Source: Thioalkalivibrio sp.
GTDB taxonomy: Bacteria; Pseudomonadota; Gammaproteobacteria; Ectothiorhodospirales; Ectothiorhodospiraceae
Direction of reading: 5' to 3'
DNA: 14,759 bases
NCBI GenBank assembly: GCA_007120575.1
Contig: SKNJ01000279.1
Span: 1-14,759, forward strand
This document shows positions 1 to 6,855 of this stretch, one piece after another. The position numbers and the translations under genes are program-made. The notes below the pieces were generated by a model. That model made no database searches. It had not been told where the DNA came from and worked only from the letters and a program-made list of their open reading frames with translations. Numbering within the stretch: the first letter of the stretch is position 1; each line of letters starts with the position of its first letter.

Positions 1-57
1 CCGGATCAGGTCCTGGAAGGTCGGGCTGCTGCTGGACGGGGTGCGTTCATGCGACAT
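1..57 (-). CDS. glyQ: Start of a probable glycyl-tRNA synthetase alpha subunit (partial)
   Basis: Only the first 19 codons are inside the window; the reading frame runs off the left edge. From the ATG at 57 the peptide reads MSHERTPSSSSPTFQDLIR. A short low-complexity Ser/Pro leader followed by TFQDLI resembles the N-terminus of bacterial GlyQ, which typically begins with TFQ-LI-TLQ-YW; GlyQ is the catalytic alpha chain of the tetrameric glycyl-tRNA synthetase and charges tRNA-Gly in the cytoplasm. The frame from the nearby ATG at 50 closes after 14 codons, so the ATG at 57 is the only sensible start. The gene is divergent from the transporter that follows. The identification rests on about six residues and should be treated as a suggestion. 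Confidence 0.45.
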   Translation of the reverse strand, partial: MSHERTPSSSSPTFQDLIR

Positions 58-80
58 GCGGGATCCCGGGTCAGGGCAAA

Positions 81-97
81 GCCGACAGTATATCGGC
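81..97 (-). promoter_or_regulatory. Small dyad overlapping a minus-strand -10-like box
   Basis: A 5-bp inverted repeat (GCCGA / TCGGC, 7-nt loop) encloses TATACT when read on the minus strand (87-92), a good -10 hexamer about 30 nt upstream of the ATG at 57. I see no convincing -35 at the correct spacing. It may be the promoter of the leftward gene, possibly with an operator, but the evidence is weak. Confidence 0.25.
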
Positions 98-130
98 CCG
101 GCTTCGGCCGCGGCCACCGCCGGCAAAGTT

Positions 131-158
131 TTGCGCATGGCGGGAACATGCCCATACT
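131..158 (+). promoter_or_regulatory. Candidate sigma-70 promoter of the CDF transporter
   Basis: TTGCGC (131-136) and CATACT (153-158) are separated by 16 nt. Both are partial matches to the consensus. Transcription would begin near 165, leaving a leader of about 24 nt before the proposed CTG start at 189, which fits that start better than the GTG at 273. Confidence 0.25.
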
Positions 159-188
159 GGAGACTTCATTCTGTTCGGGAGAGCGGCT

Positions 189-1385
189 CTGAGCGACCCC
201 CTCGCCAATTCCGGACCGACGGTCACGGCGGAGAACGGCCAGCGCTATTGCGATACCCGCCGGGTCACGCTGGTGGGCGCGACCGTAAACACCTTCCTCG
301 CGGTGGCGCAGTTGGTCAGCGGCTGGCTGCTGAACTCGCAGGCCCTGATTGCGGATGGCGTGCATACCGTGTCCGACCTGGCCACCGACGCGGTCGTGCT
401 GTTCGCCGCACGCAAGGCCGCCGCCTCGCCCGATCAGGAGCATCCCTACGGTCACGCGCGGATCGAGACCCTGGCCACGGTGATCGTCGGGGTCTTTCTG
501 GCGTTCGCGGGCCTGGCGATTGCCTGGGCCGCCGGCAGTCGCCTGATCGAACCCGAGGCCATGACCGGCCCCGCGAACATGGCAATCGCCTTCGCGGTGC
601 TGACCCTGGTGGCCAAGGAGGGTCTGTACCAGTACACCCACCGGGTGGCAAAGCGTCTGAACTCGCGCATGCTGGATGCCAATGCCTGGCATCACCGCAC
701 CGACGCGATCTCCTCGCTGTTCGTGCTGGTCGGGGTTGGTGCGGCGGTTGCGGGCCTCCCGTGGGCGGACGCACTGGCGGCGCTGATCGTGGCGCTGTTC
801 ATCCTGCACATCGCCGGGCGCCTGATCGTGCGCAGCGCGGCGGAGCTGATCGACACCGCCCTGGAGCCGGAAAAGGTCAACCGCATCCACCGAACCATCC
901 TGGATGTACCCGGGGTGAAGGATGCGCACATGCTGCGCACCCGCCGCCACGGCAGCGATGTGGTGGCCGACGTACACATCCAGGTCGCGCCGATGATCTC
1001 GGTCTCCGAGGGCCACCGCATCGCCGACGCCGTGAATCGGGCAGTGACCGGGGAACATGAGCGGATCAACGACATTACCGTGCATGTGGACCCGGAGAAC
1101 GACGAGGAACAGGCCCGCAGCTCCGGCCTTCCACTGCGCCCCGTCCTGGTGGAGGCCCTGCGCGAGGCCTGGGCCGACACCCGGGAGCTGGACGCCGTGG
1201 AACACGTGTCACTGCATTATCTCGGCGGCCGGGTCCACGTGACCGTGACCCTGCGCCTTGACGGGGCAACACGCGGCGGCGACCTGGAGACCCGGGCAAG
1301 GGCCCTGGCGGACCGACTGCGGGCCCATCCAAAGGTCGGACACGTACTGGGCGAGGTGACGCTGCTGTACCGCCCATGCACTTAA
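189..1385 (+). CDS. Cation diffusion facilitator (CDF) metal efflux transporter, CTG start
   Basis: This is an inner-membrane divalent-cation/proton antiporter of the CDF family, about 398 residues from the proposed start. An HxxxD motif lies in TM2 (HTVSD, inside ADGVHTVSDLATD) and a second in TM5 (HRTD, inside NAWHHRTDAIS); together they form the usual transport site of zinc-type members. EHPYGHARIE follows TM2, as is typical. A cytoplasmic dimerisation domain (ELIDTALEP to HVDPEND) follows the membrane part, and then roughly 90 extra residues. The first ATG/GTG/TTG-type codon in frame is the GTG at 273, but that would delete the conserved RRVTLVGA lead-in and part of TM1. The CTG at 189 has GGAG at 178-181, 7 nt upstream, and restores the lead-in. 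The metal (Zn, Fe, Co or Ni) cannot be read from sequence. The stop is 22 nt before the first NtrC-like site of glnA. Confidence 0.88.
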   Translation: MSDPLANSGPTVTAENGQRYCDTRRVTLVGATVNTFLAVAQLVSGWLLNSQALIADGVHTVSDLATDAVVLFAARKAAASPDQEHPYGHARIETLATVIVGVFLAFAGLAIAWAAGSRLIEPEAMTGPANMAIAFAVLTLVAKEGLYQYTHRVAKRLNSRMLDANAWHHRTDAISSLFVLVGVGAAVAGLPWADALAALIVALFILHIAGRLIVRSAAELIDTALEPEKVNRIHRTILDVPGVKDAHMLRTRRHGSDVVADVHIQVAPMISVSEGHRIADAVNRAVTGEHERINDITVHVDPENDEEQARSSGLPLRPVLVEALREAWADTRELDAVEHVSLHYLGGRVHVTVTLRLDGATRGGDLETRARALADRLRAHPKVGHVLGEVTLLYRPCT

Positions 1386-1406
1386 TAGGTGCACACTACG
1401 CCCGAT

Positions 1407-1423
1407 CGCACCAAAGACGTGCT
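1407..1423 (+). promoter_or_regulatory. NtrC-type binding site 1 upstream of glnA
   Basis: GCAC-N7-GTGC (arms 1408-1411 and 1419-1422) matches the dyad of the NtrC consensus, including the CAA after the left arm. Its centre is about 120 bp upstream of the predicted sigma-54 start, in the distance range of the NtrC enhancers of enteric glnA. Confidence 0.7.
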
Positions 1424-1428
1424 ATATG

Positions 1429-1445
1429 TGCACAATGCTGGTGCG
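1429..1445 (+). promoter_or_regulatory. NtrC-type binding site 2 upstream of glnA
   Basis: TGCAC-N6-GGTGC (GCAC 1430-1433, GTGC 1441-1444) is a second dyad of the same geometry. The two centres (1415 and 1437) are 22 bp apart, close to two helical turns, so dimers would sit on the same DNA face. This spacing supports a true tandem enhancer. Confidence 0.7.
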
Positions 1446-1507
1446 CCCTCGCGCCCAACCCGACTCCGGGATACATCTGCGCCGCGCGCTCGCGCCAGCT
1501 GGCGGCG

Positions 1508-1524
1508 TTGGCACGATGCCTGCA
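1508..1524 (+). promoter_or_regulatory. Sigma-54 (RpoN) promoter of glnA
   Basis: TTGGCACGATGCCTGCA contains the -24 element TGGCAC (1509-1514) and a -12 element with its GC at 1522-1523. There are exactly 10 nt between the invariant GG and GC, as RpoN promoters require. Predicted transcription start is near 1535, giving an approximately 80-nt leader. Together with the two upstream NtrC sites this implies induction under nitrogen limitation. Confidence 0.8.
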
Positions 1525-1615
1525 TTGAATGCGGCGAAGCCGGACAAACCCGCAACGCGAACGCCCGGCGCAAATCGAACCGAATCGACCCAAGCAAAAA
1601 CTGAAGGAGACCCCC

Positions 1616-3025
1616 ATGTCCGCAGCCGACGTGCTGAACCAGATCAAGGAAAAGGAAGTCCGCTTTGTGGACTTCCGTTTCACCGACTCCAAGGGCAAGG
1701 AACAGCATGTCACCGTGCCGGCCCACGAGATCGAGGAAGAAACCTTCGAGGAAGGCAAGATGTTCGACGGCTCGTCCATCTCGGGCTGGAAGGGCATCAA
1801 CGAGTCCGACATGATCCTGATGCCGGATGCCGAGTCGGCGGTACTCGACCCGTTCTTCGAAGACATGACCATGAACATCCGCTGCGATGTGGTCGAACCC
1901 GCCACCATGCAAGGCTACGATCGTTGCCCGCGCTCGCTGGCACGCCGCGCCGAGGCCTATCTGCAGAGCACCGGCATCGCCGACTCCGCGCTGTTCGGCC
2001 CGGAGAACGAATTCTTCGTGTTCGACGACGTGAAGTGGGGCTCCGACCTGTCCGGTTCCTACTGCCGCGTGGACTCCGAGGAGGCCTCCTGGAACTCCGA
2101 GCGCGTGTATGACGACGGCAACATCGGCCACCGTCCGGGCGTGAAGGGCGGCTACTTCCCGGTTCCGCCGGTCGACAGCCTGCACGACCTGCGCTCGACC
2201 ATGTGCGAAGTGATGACCGAGATGGGCCTGGAAACCGAAGTGCACCACCACGAGGTGGCCACCGCCGGCCAGTGCGAGATCGGCGTCGGGCCCGCAACGC
2301 TGACCCAGAAGGCCGACGAGGTGCAGGTCCTGAAGTACGTCATTCAGAACGTGGCACACATGCACGGCAAGACCGCGACCTTCATGCCCAAGCCGATCGT
2401 CGGCGACAACGGTTCCGGCATGCACGTGCACCAGTCGCTGTCCAAGGACGGCAAGAACCTGTTTTCCGGTGACCTGTACGGCGGCCTGTCCGAGACCGCG
2501 CTGTACTACATTGGCGGCATCATCAAGCATGCCCGCGCACTGAACGCCTTCACCAACCCGTCCACCAACAGCTACAAGCGCCTGGTGCCGGGCTTCGAGG
2601 CACCGGTGATGCTGGCCTATTCCGCGCGCAACCGCTCGGCGTCGCTGCGCATCCCGTTCGTGATGAATCCGAAGGGCCGCCGCATCGAGCTGCGCTTCCC
2701 CGATTCCACCGCCAACCCGTATCTCGCGTTCGCGGCGATGCTGATGGCCGGCCTGGACGGCATCCAGAACAAGATCCATCCGGGCGACGCGATGGACAAG
2801 AACCTCTACGACCTGCCGCCGGAAGAAGAGAAGGGCATCCCGCAGGTTTGCCATTCGCTGGACCAGGCCCTGGAAGCCCTGAACCAGGATCGCGCGTTCC
2901 TGACCCAGGGTGGCGTGTTCACCGACGACATGATCGACGCCTACATTGACCTGAAGATGGAAGATGTCACGCGCATGCGCATGACCACCCATCCGATCGA
3001 ATTCGACATGTACTTCAGCCTGTAG
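1616..3025 (+). CDS. glnA: Glutamine synthetase, type I (GlnA)
   Basis: This enzyme condenses glutamate and ammonia to glutamine using ATP, in the cytoplasm, as the entry step of nitrogen assimilation. The product is 469 residues, the same length as E. coli GlnA. Visible signatures are the N-terminal beta-grasp region ([30 protein letters not shown]), the ATP/glutamate site NGSGMHVHQ (residues 265-273) and [10 protein letters not shown]. The adenylylation loop is NLYDLPPEE with Tyr398 counted from the initiator Met, i.e. the classical Tyr397, so the enzyme should be controlled by GlnE. The ATG at 1616 is chosen because AAGGAG (1604-1609) precedes it by 6 nt; an in-frame ATG at 1529 lies upstream of the predicted transcript. 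Transcription is from the sigma-54 promoter with NtrC sites and ends at the hairpin at 3069-3100. No glnK or ntrBC gene follows, so glnA is probably monocistronic. Confidence 0.98.
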   Translation: MSAADVLNQIKEKEVRFVDFRFTDSKGKEQHVTVPAHEIEEETFEEGKMFDGSSISGWKGINESDMILMPDAESAVLDPFFEDMTMNIRCDVVEPATMQGYDRCPRSLARRAEAYLQSTGIADSALFGPENEFFVFDDVKWGSDLSGSYCRVDSEEASWNSERVYDDGNIGHRPGVKGGYFPVPPVDSLHDLRSTMCEVMTEMGLETEVHHHEVATAGQCEIGVGPATLTQKADEVQVLKYVIQNVAHMHGKTATFMPKPIVGDNGSGMHVHQSLSKDGKNLFSGDLYGGLSETALYYIGGIIKHARALNAFTNPSTNSYKRLVPGFEAPVMLAYSARNRSASLRIPFVMNPKGRRIELRFPDSTANPYLAFAAMLMAGLDGIQNKIHPGDAMDKNLYDLPPEEEKGIPQVCHSLDQALEALNQDRAFLTQGGVFTDDMIDAYIDLKMEDVTRMRMTTHPIEFDMYFSL

Positions 3026-3068
3026 GCAACAACCCGTCGCGGGCGCCCTTCGGTGCCCCGCAACACCC

Positions 3069-3100
3069 GCCGCCCCCGGCCATCCGCGGGCGGCTTTTTT
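3069..3100 (+). terminator. Rho-independent terminator of glnA
   Basis: An 11-bp stem (3069-3079 with 3084-3094, one C-C mismatch) with a CCAT loop is followed directly by six T (3095-3100). It lies 44 nt after the glnA stop. The stretch 3101-3248 up to the facing terminator holds nothing I can assign. Confidence 0.85.
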
Positions 3101-3248
3101 GTGCCCACTCTCGGCTACCCCGAATCAGCAAGTCGCAGGTTTTCGGCAGGTTCGGCCTGGTGGCCTGCCCGACAACGGCCGGGCACCAGGACCCACAACC
3201 CTACAGCCACGAGCCAGATGCAGGTCCGGGCGATGGAACGGCAGCAAC

Positions 3249-3276
3249 AAAAAAAGGCCGCCCGAAGGCGGCCTTT
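3249..3276 (-). terminator. Rho-independent terminator of the cold-shock gene
   Basis: Read on the minus strand this is a perfect 10-bp stem (AAAGGCCGCC / GGCGGCCTTT) with a TTCG tetraloop (3253-3276), followed by a run of T (A3249-A3255 on the plus strand). It starts 36 nt after the csp stop. The A-rich 5' side of the stem may give some termination in the opposite direction too, insulating the convergent glnA unit. Confidence 0.92.
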
Positions 3277-3312
3277 CCGATGCGTCCGTGGACGCGCCAT
3301 TCACTGCCGATC

Positions 3313-3516
3313 TCAGATCGCCTGTACTTCGCCGGCGGCCAGACCCTTGGCAGTTTCCTGGATCTCGAAGGAGACCTTCTGACCTTCGGCCAGGGTCTTG
3401 AAACCCGAACCGCTGATCGCGGAGAAATGGACGAACACGTCCTTGCCACCATCATCGGGGGTAATGAAACCGAAACCCTTGCTCTCGTTGAACCACTTCA
3501 CAACACCAGTATTCAC
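3313..3516 (-). CDS. Cold-shock domain protein (CspA family), GTG start
   Basis: This is a small nucleic-acid-binding protein of a single cold-shock domain, a five-stranded OB fold that binds single-stranded RNA/DNA and acts as RNA chaperone. It shows both RNA-binding motifs, KGFGFI (RNP1) and VFVHF (RNP2), plus the opening [13 protein letters not shown] and the G-VSFEI end strands. An ATG at 3534 would give 73 residues with an atypical MKRLQVV leader and no ribosome site. The GTG at 3516 gives 67 residues starting MNTGVVKWF, a standard family N-terminus, and has AAGAGG 9 nt upstream, made from the codons of the longer frame. I therefore prefer the GTG. The gene is monocistronic, with its own promoter, a long leader and a strong terminator. 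Whether it is cold-induced or constitutive cannot be told. Confidence 0.93.
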   Translation of the reverse strand: MNTGVVKWFNESKGFGFITPDDGGKDVFVHFSAISGSGFKTLAEGQKVSFEIQETAKGLAAGEVQAI

Positions 3517-3636
3517 AACTTGTAACCTCTTCATGTAACGAACAAATGTGATCGCGAAATGCTGCCAACAGATCAACGGGAGCACTGGTTCAAAAACTAG
3601 AAACTTCCTAGTGTTGCCACACTTCCGCGACTCACG
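3517..3636 (-). other. Long 5' leader of the cold-shock gene
   Basis: If transcription starts near 3636, the csp mRNA has a leader of about 120 nt. Leaders of 100-160 nt that refold with temperature are characteristic of cspA-type genes. A small inverted repeat ACTAG-N7-CTAGT (3598-3614 on the plus strand) lies in it. I do not recognise a conserved cold-box sequence. Confidence 0.4.
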
Positions 3637-3642
3637 CTTCCG

Positions 3643-3672
3643 ACTATACGCCCGAATCCGGGCAAAAGACAA
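3643..3672 (-). promoter_or_regulatory. Candidate sigma-70 promoter of the cold-shock gene
   Basis: Read on the minus strand, TTGTCT (3672-3667) and TATAGT (3648-3643) are spaced 18 nt apart, a reasonable sigma-70 promoter about 127 nt upstream of the GTG start. Upstream of it, 3673-3895 separates this promoter from the end of the dehydrogenase gene; I see no gene and no clear terminator there, only a short CGTGG/CCACG palindrome near 3867-3876. Confidence 0.5.
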
Positions 3673-3895
3673 CGCCCTGCAACGAGAAGATTTCACACCT
3701 CTCGCGGGCCTCGCGTCGGAGCCCTTTCATTGCTCACGCCCGCCTGCCATGCACCCGTCAGCGCGAGACACGCAGCGACGCCACGCCCCCGCCGCGCCGA
3801 CATGCTGGCCGCGGAACCATACCAGACCGGATTCCGCAACAGCCCATGGTCGAGCGTGGCGCCCCGTGGCCACGGCGGGTGATACGGGCGGAGCC

Positions 3896-4612
3896 TCAGT
3901 CGAGCTGACGAATATCGACAAAGCTGCCGCGCTGGATCTCGCGCAGACGCGGCAGGACCCGGATGATCGCCCGCGCGGCAGTTTCCGGATCGGGCATGGT
4001 CTCGGTGCCACGCGCCGCCTTCAGCCGCTGCAGCACGGGGAAGCTCTCGCGGTCCGCTTCCTCGCAGAGGTAGTCCTGCATCGGGGTATCGACCAGACCC
4101 GGGGCCAGCGCGTTGATCGCCGTGGTGTCGGGAAACTCGTGGGCGTACAGCTGTATCAGCATATTGAGCGCGGCCTTGGACAACGAATAGCCGCTCCAGC
4201 CGGCGGCGCCCGAGACCGCCGCGCCGGAGGAAATCGCAACAATCTGCCGCACCGCCACCTCGCCGCGCAGGAGGGCGTCCAGGATGACCTTGTTGGCGAA
4301 GGTATTGACATCCATCAGCAGGCGCAGCTCGTCCATCGGCGCGTCCTGCATCCGCTGCATGTGACCCAGCAGGCCGGCGTTGAGGACCACAAGATCCAGG
4401 GACTCAACCCCCTCCAGCAAACGATCCATTGCCACGGCCGTGGCGTCGAAATCGGCCAGGTCCACCCGCTGGTCCGCAGCCACGCCGGCTTCCGGACAGC
4501 CACGCCGGCTCATCCCGTACACCTGCGCACCCTGTTCCAGAAGCACCCGGGTCAGGCCCTGCCCCAGGCCACTGGAATTGCCGGTGATCAACGCGGACTG
4601 GATATCACTCAT
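3896..4612 (-). CDS. Short-chain dehydrogenase/reductase (SDR)
   Basis: This is a 238-residue cytoplasmic NAD(P)-dependent oxidoreductase of the classical SDR type, the usual length. It has the Rossmann glycine motif TGNSSGLG (residues 10-17), NAG at 78-80, the catalytic Ser region ISSGAAVSG (127-135) and the catalytic pair Tyr142-Lys146 in YSLSK. APGLVDTPMQ towards the C-terminus recalls the benzil reductase/sepiapterin-reductase-like branch, but the substrate cannot be assigned. SR at 35-36, after the second beta strand, would favour NADPH (inference). The start at 4612 is supported by AGGGAG about 9 nt upstream; a frame extension upstream to 4801 is only open reading without coding character. 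It lies 154 nt downstream of the chemotaxis operon on the same strand and is probably independent of it. Confidence 0.92.
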   Translation of the reverse strand: MSDIQSALITGNSSGLGQGLTRVLLEQGAQVYGMSRRGCPEAGVAADQRVDLADFDATAVAMDRLLEGVESLDLVVLNAGLLGHMQRMQDAPMDELRLLMDVNTFANKVILDALLRGEVAVRQIVAISSGAAVSGAAGWSGYSLSKAALNMLIQLYAHEFPDTTAINALAPGLVDTPMQDYLCEEADRESFPVLQRLKAARGTETMPDPETAARAIIRVLPRLREIQRGSFVDIRQLD

Positions 4613-4633
4613 GGCTACTACTCCCTGACTGGC

Positions 4634-4653
4634 AAAACCCGGAACGCCCGGGT
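4634..4653 (-). terminator. Weak terminator-like hairpin between the switch gene and the SDR gene
   Basis: On the minus strand, ACCCGG-GCGTT-CCGGGT (4653-4637) runs into a short T run. The 6-bp stem and short T tract make it a weak candidate for the end of the chemotaxis operon. It is just upstream of the SDR ribosome site, so it might instead act on the SDR transcript. The rest of the 4613-4766 gap shows no clear promoter. Confidence 0.3.
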
Positions 4654-4766
4654 GCGCGGCGGGCCGGGGCTTGGCCGGATTGCCACCGGCACGCCCGGCA
4701 CGACCCCGAAATCCGGGGCAATGGACACGCCGAACCGCACCCGTGACCCGCTGAACACGCCGGAGA

Positions 4767-6503
4767 TTACCAGCAGTAGTCGGCCTCGACCACGTTGCCA
4801 CTACCCAGATGCCGAACCTGCCGACAAAGCCGGTGTACCAGAGTCAGCCCACGCCCCCATAACCGCTGGTCGCTCTGCCCCTCGATCATTTCACGGACCG
4901 CGGCGTGGTCGAAGCCGGGGCCGCTGTCACGCACGCGAACCCGCATACAGTGCCGGCCGCCCAGGGGCCGGTAGGCCAGGGAGATCGCGATCCGGCCCCG
5001 GACATCGCGCAGCCCCTGGGCGCGCGCCCGGTAGTAACGCTCGAAGCCCTCGGTGGTCGACTTCATCTCCGACTCGAGCCCCAGCACACCGTGCTCGAAG
5101 GCGTTATTGCAGAGCTCCGAGATCACCGTATGCAGCGACTGGACATGCTCGCCCAGCTCCGGGAACCAGCGACGCAACTGACGCCGGGCCTCTTCGGCCA
5201 GATCCGTGACCCCCAATTGCGCATCGGCGGCCTCGATCGACCAGCGCAGGGTCCCCGGCGTCAGTTCCTCGCTCGCGGCTGCACCCTCCAGGATCGTCCC
5301 GGGCGTGCAGGGAATGCCGACCAGGGTCATGTCGTCAGCCGGCGGACCCTCGCCGCCATGCGCCTCCAGCGCCTGCCAGATCTCGGTAAACAGTGCCTCG
5401 GGTGTCAAACCGGATCCACACAAGGAGGCCAGACGCTCCTCGCCAAACGCTCGCCCCTCGCGACCCACGGCCTCGGTCACGCCGTCGCTGGCCAGGAAAA
5501 CCCCGGTGGCCGCAGCAATCTCCTCGCGGCGTGGACCTCTGCCGACGTCCAGACGCGCCAGCACCCCCAGCGGCATGGCCCAGGACCCGATGCGGCGCGC
5601 CGGCGCCTCGGGCTCGCAGATCCAGACATCGGGCATACCGCCATTCCAGATATGCAGGGCACGCCCGTCCGGCTCGAAGGTCAGCAGGACTGCGGCCATG
5701 AACATGGTCGGCGGCAGGAAGTCGTGCAGAACGTGGTTCAGCTCGTGCAGCAACTCGCAGTCGCCGGCCCCTTCAGCGGTCAGGGTGTGGAAGGTCTCGC
5801 TGACCGGATAGGCCCCGATCGCGGCGGCCAGGCCGTGCCCGGTAAAATCGCCCAGCAGCACCCGCAGGCCCCCTTCGGGGGTGAAGTCCGCCAGCACCAC
5901 ATCGCCACTGAAGGTCGCGGCCGAGAGGTGCCCGACCCGAATGCGGTCGAGGCCGACATTGCGCCGGATAATCGCGCGCGAGAACAGGCTCTCGGCGGTC
6001 TCCTCCTCCCATGCCTGGCGCGCCTGGGCCCGGGCCAGCGCCTCGTTGCGCCGCCGCAGTCCCGCCTGCAGATCGCGCAAGCGCTCCATCGCGTGGATCT
6101 TCGCCTTCAGGATGGCCAGGTTCAGCGGCTTGCTGAGAAAGTCGTCACCGCCGGACTCGATTCCGCGCAGCAGCGAGTCCTCGTCATCCAGCGCGGTCAG
6201 GAAGATCACCGGCACGAAGTGATCGCCCATCTCCGCCTTGATGGTCCGGGTGGCCTGGTAACCGTCGACCCCCGGCATCATCACGTCCATCAGGACCAGG
6301 TCGGGCGGGGATCCCCGGCAGGCCTCGATCGCCTCCTGACCGCCAGCCGCCTCGACGACCTCGTACCCGGCGCGCGCCAGCATCAGGTGCAAAAGCCGCC
6401 GGTTGTGCGGATCATCGTCGACGACCAGCACCCGCCCGGCGCCAGAGACCGGCTCGGCGACCGGGTCCGCCCCGGGAAAGTCGTCTTCAGACGGCGCCGG
6501 CAT
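4767..6503 (-). CDS. REC - SpoIIE-type phosphatase - HATPase response regulator (HsbR-like)
   Basis: This 578-residue soluble protein has three domains. The receiver domain (about 23-140) has acidic residues Asp29/Asp30, phospho-acceptor Asp73 (LMDVMMP) and Lys125. A coiled-coil linker (about 138-172) leads to a PP2C/SpoIIE phosphatase domain (about 185-398) with metal-binding signatures SGD (199-201), GDFTGHG (218-224), SDG (339-341) and ADD (389-391). The C-terminal GHKL kinase domain (about 425-578) has N-box ELCNNAFEHG (463-472), RDSGPGF (525-531) and GRGL (550-553). Such proteins both phosphorylate and dephosphorylate a STAS partner, with phosphorylation of REC choosing the direction; P. 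aeruginosa HsbR has this layout. The partner is almost certainly the STAS gene ending 2 nt upstream. No good ribosome site precedes the ATG, so translational coupling is likely. All catalytic motifs are intact. Confidence 0.93.
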   Translation of the reverse strand: MPAPSEDDFPGADPVAEPVSGAGRVLVVDDDPHNRRLLHLMLARAGYEVVEAAGGQEAIEACRGSPPDLVLMDVMMPGVDGYQATRTIKAEMGDHFVPVIFLTALDDEDSLLRGIESGGDDFLSKPLNLAILKAKIHAMERLRDLQAGLRRRNEALARAQARQAWEEETAESLFSRAIIRRNVGLDRIRVGHLSAATFSGDVVLADFTPEGGLRVLLGDFTGHGLAAAIGAYPVSETFHTLTAEGAGDCELLHELNHVLHDFLPPTMFMAAVLLTFEPDGRALHIWNGGMPDVWICEPEAPARRIGSWAMPLGVLARLDVGRGPRREEIAAATGVFLASDGVTEAVGREGRAFGEERLASLCGSGLTPEALFTEIWQALEAHGGEGPPADDMTLVGIPCTPGTILEGAAASEELTPGTLRWSIEAADAQLGVTDLAEEARRQLRRWFPELGEHVQSLHTVISELCNNAFEHGVLGLESEMKSTTEGFERYYRARAQGLRDVRGRIAISLAYRPLGGRHCMRVRVRDSGPGFDHAAVREMIEGQSDQRLWGRGLTLVHRLCRQVRHLGSGNVVEADYCW

Positions 6504-6505
6504 CG

Positions 6506-6811
6506 TTAGGTAATGGTGAACAGACGGCCGAAGTTGGCGATATCGAGCACCTTGCGAACTCCCTCGGGCGCCCCGGTAACCCGGACATCGGCGAGATCGC
6601 CCCCGGCGTGTTCGCGCAGCAACAGCAGCATCCCCAGGGCCGAACTGTCCATGTATTCGGCTCGCGACAGATCCACCACGTAGCGCGTCCCCGGGCCCGG
6701 GGTATGGCGATAGGCGGCTCGGAAGGCCTGATGTTCCTCGAAGTCGAAACGCCCGCTGACGCTGATGCGGACTTCGTTGCTGTCACGGGAACTGTGCTGC
6801 TCGATGCTCAT
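6506..6811 (-). CDS. STAS-domain anti-anti-sigma factor (HsbA-like)
   Basis: This 101-residue single STAS domain is of the SpoIIAA/RsbV type. These small cytoplasmic proteins bind an anti-sigma factor or another partner only in one phosphorylation state. The conserved phosphorylation loop is MDSSALGML, with Asp55 and the acceptor Ser56 (Ser57 adjacent). The protein ends right after the last helix (FGRLFTIT). GAGGA about 5 nt upstream supports the ATG at 6811. It sits between the second receptor gene (44-nt gap) and the HsbR-like switch protein (2-nt gap). In P. aeruginosa the related HsbA binds the anti-sigma factor FlgM and a diguanylate cyclase; which partner is used here is unknown, as none is encoded in view. 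Confidence 0.92.
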   Translation of the reverse strand: MSIEQHSSRDSNEVRISVSGRFDFEEHQAFRAAYRHTPGPGTRYVVDLSRAEYMDSSALGMLLLLREHAGGDLADVRVTGAPEGVRKVLDIANFGRLFTIT

Positions 6812-6855
6812 GGGATCCTCGTTGCGTGTTCGCTGCGAATGCGACGGCCGGTGCG

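Noticed and set aside
6..1205. A 399-codon minus-strand open frame antisense to the transporter
   Set aside because: It contradicts the CDF gene with HxxxD motifs in TM2 and TM5; its last codons also collide with the frame of the putative glyQ start.
1529..1615. ATG at 1529 as an N-terminally extended glnA start
   Set aside because: It lies before the predicted sigma-54 transcription start, has no ribosome site, and adds 29 Arg/Pro-rich residues absent from GlnA proteins.
1382..2992. A 536-codon minus-strand open frame opposite glnA
   Set aside because: It lies wholly antisense to an unmistakable glnA, is His/Val/Gly-rich without any family motif, and arises from codon bias in high-GC DNA.
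4613..4801. Extension of the SDR gene to an ATG at 4801
   Set aside because: The added 63 residues are Arg/Gly/Pro-rich and precede the normal SDR N-terminus; the ATG at 4612 has a good ribosome site.
3548..5209. A 553-codon plus-strand open frame across the csp leader, the SDR gene and the switch gene
   Set aside because: It spans unrelated minus-strand genes and an intergenic region, with Arg/Pro/His-rich low-complexity translation and no recognisable domain.
4905..6509. A 534-codon plus-strand open frame opposite the REC-PP2C-HATPase gene
   Set aside because: The minus strand encodes three intact domains with all catalytic motifs; the plus frame shows none.
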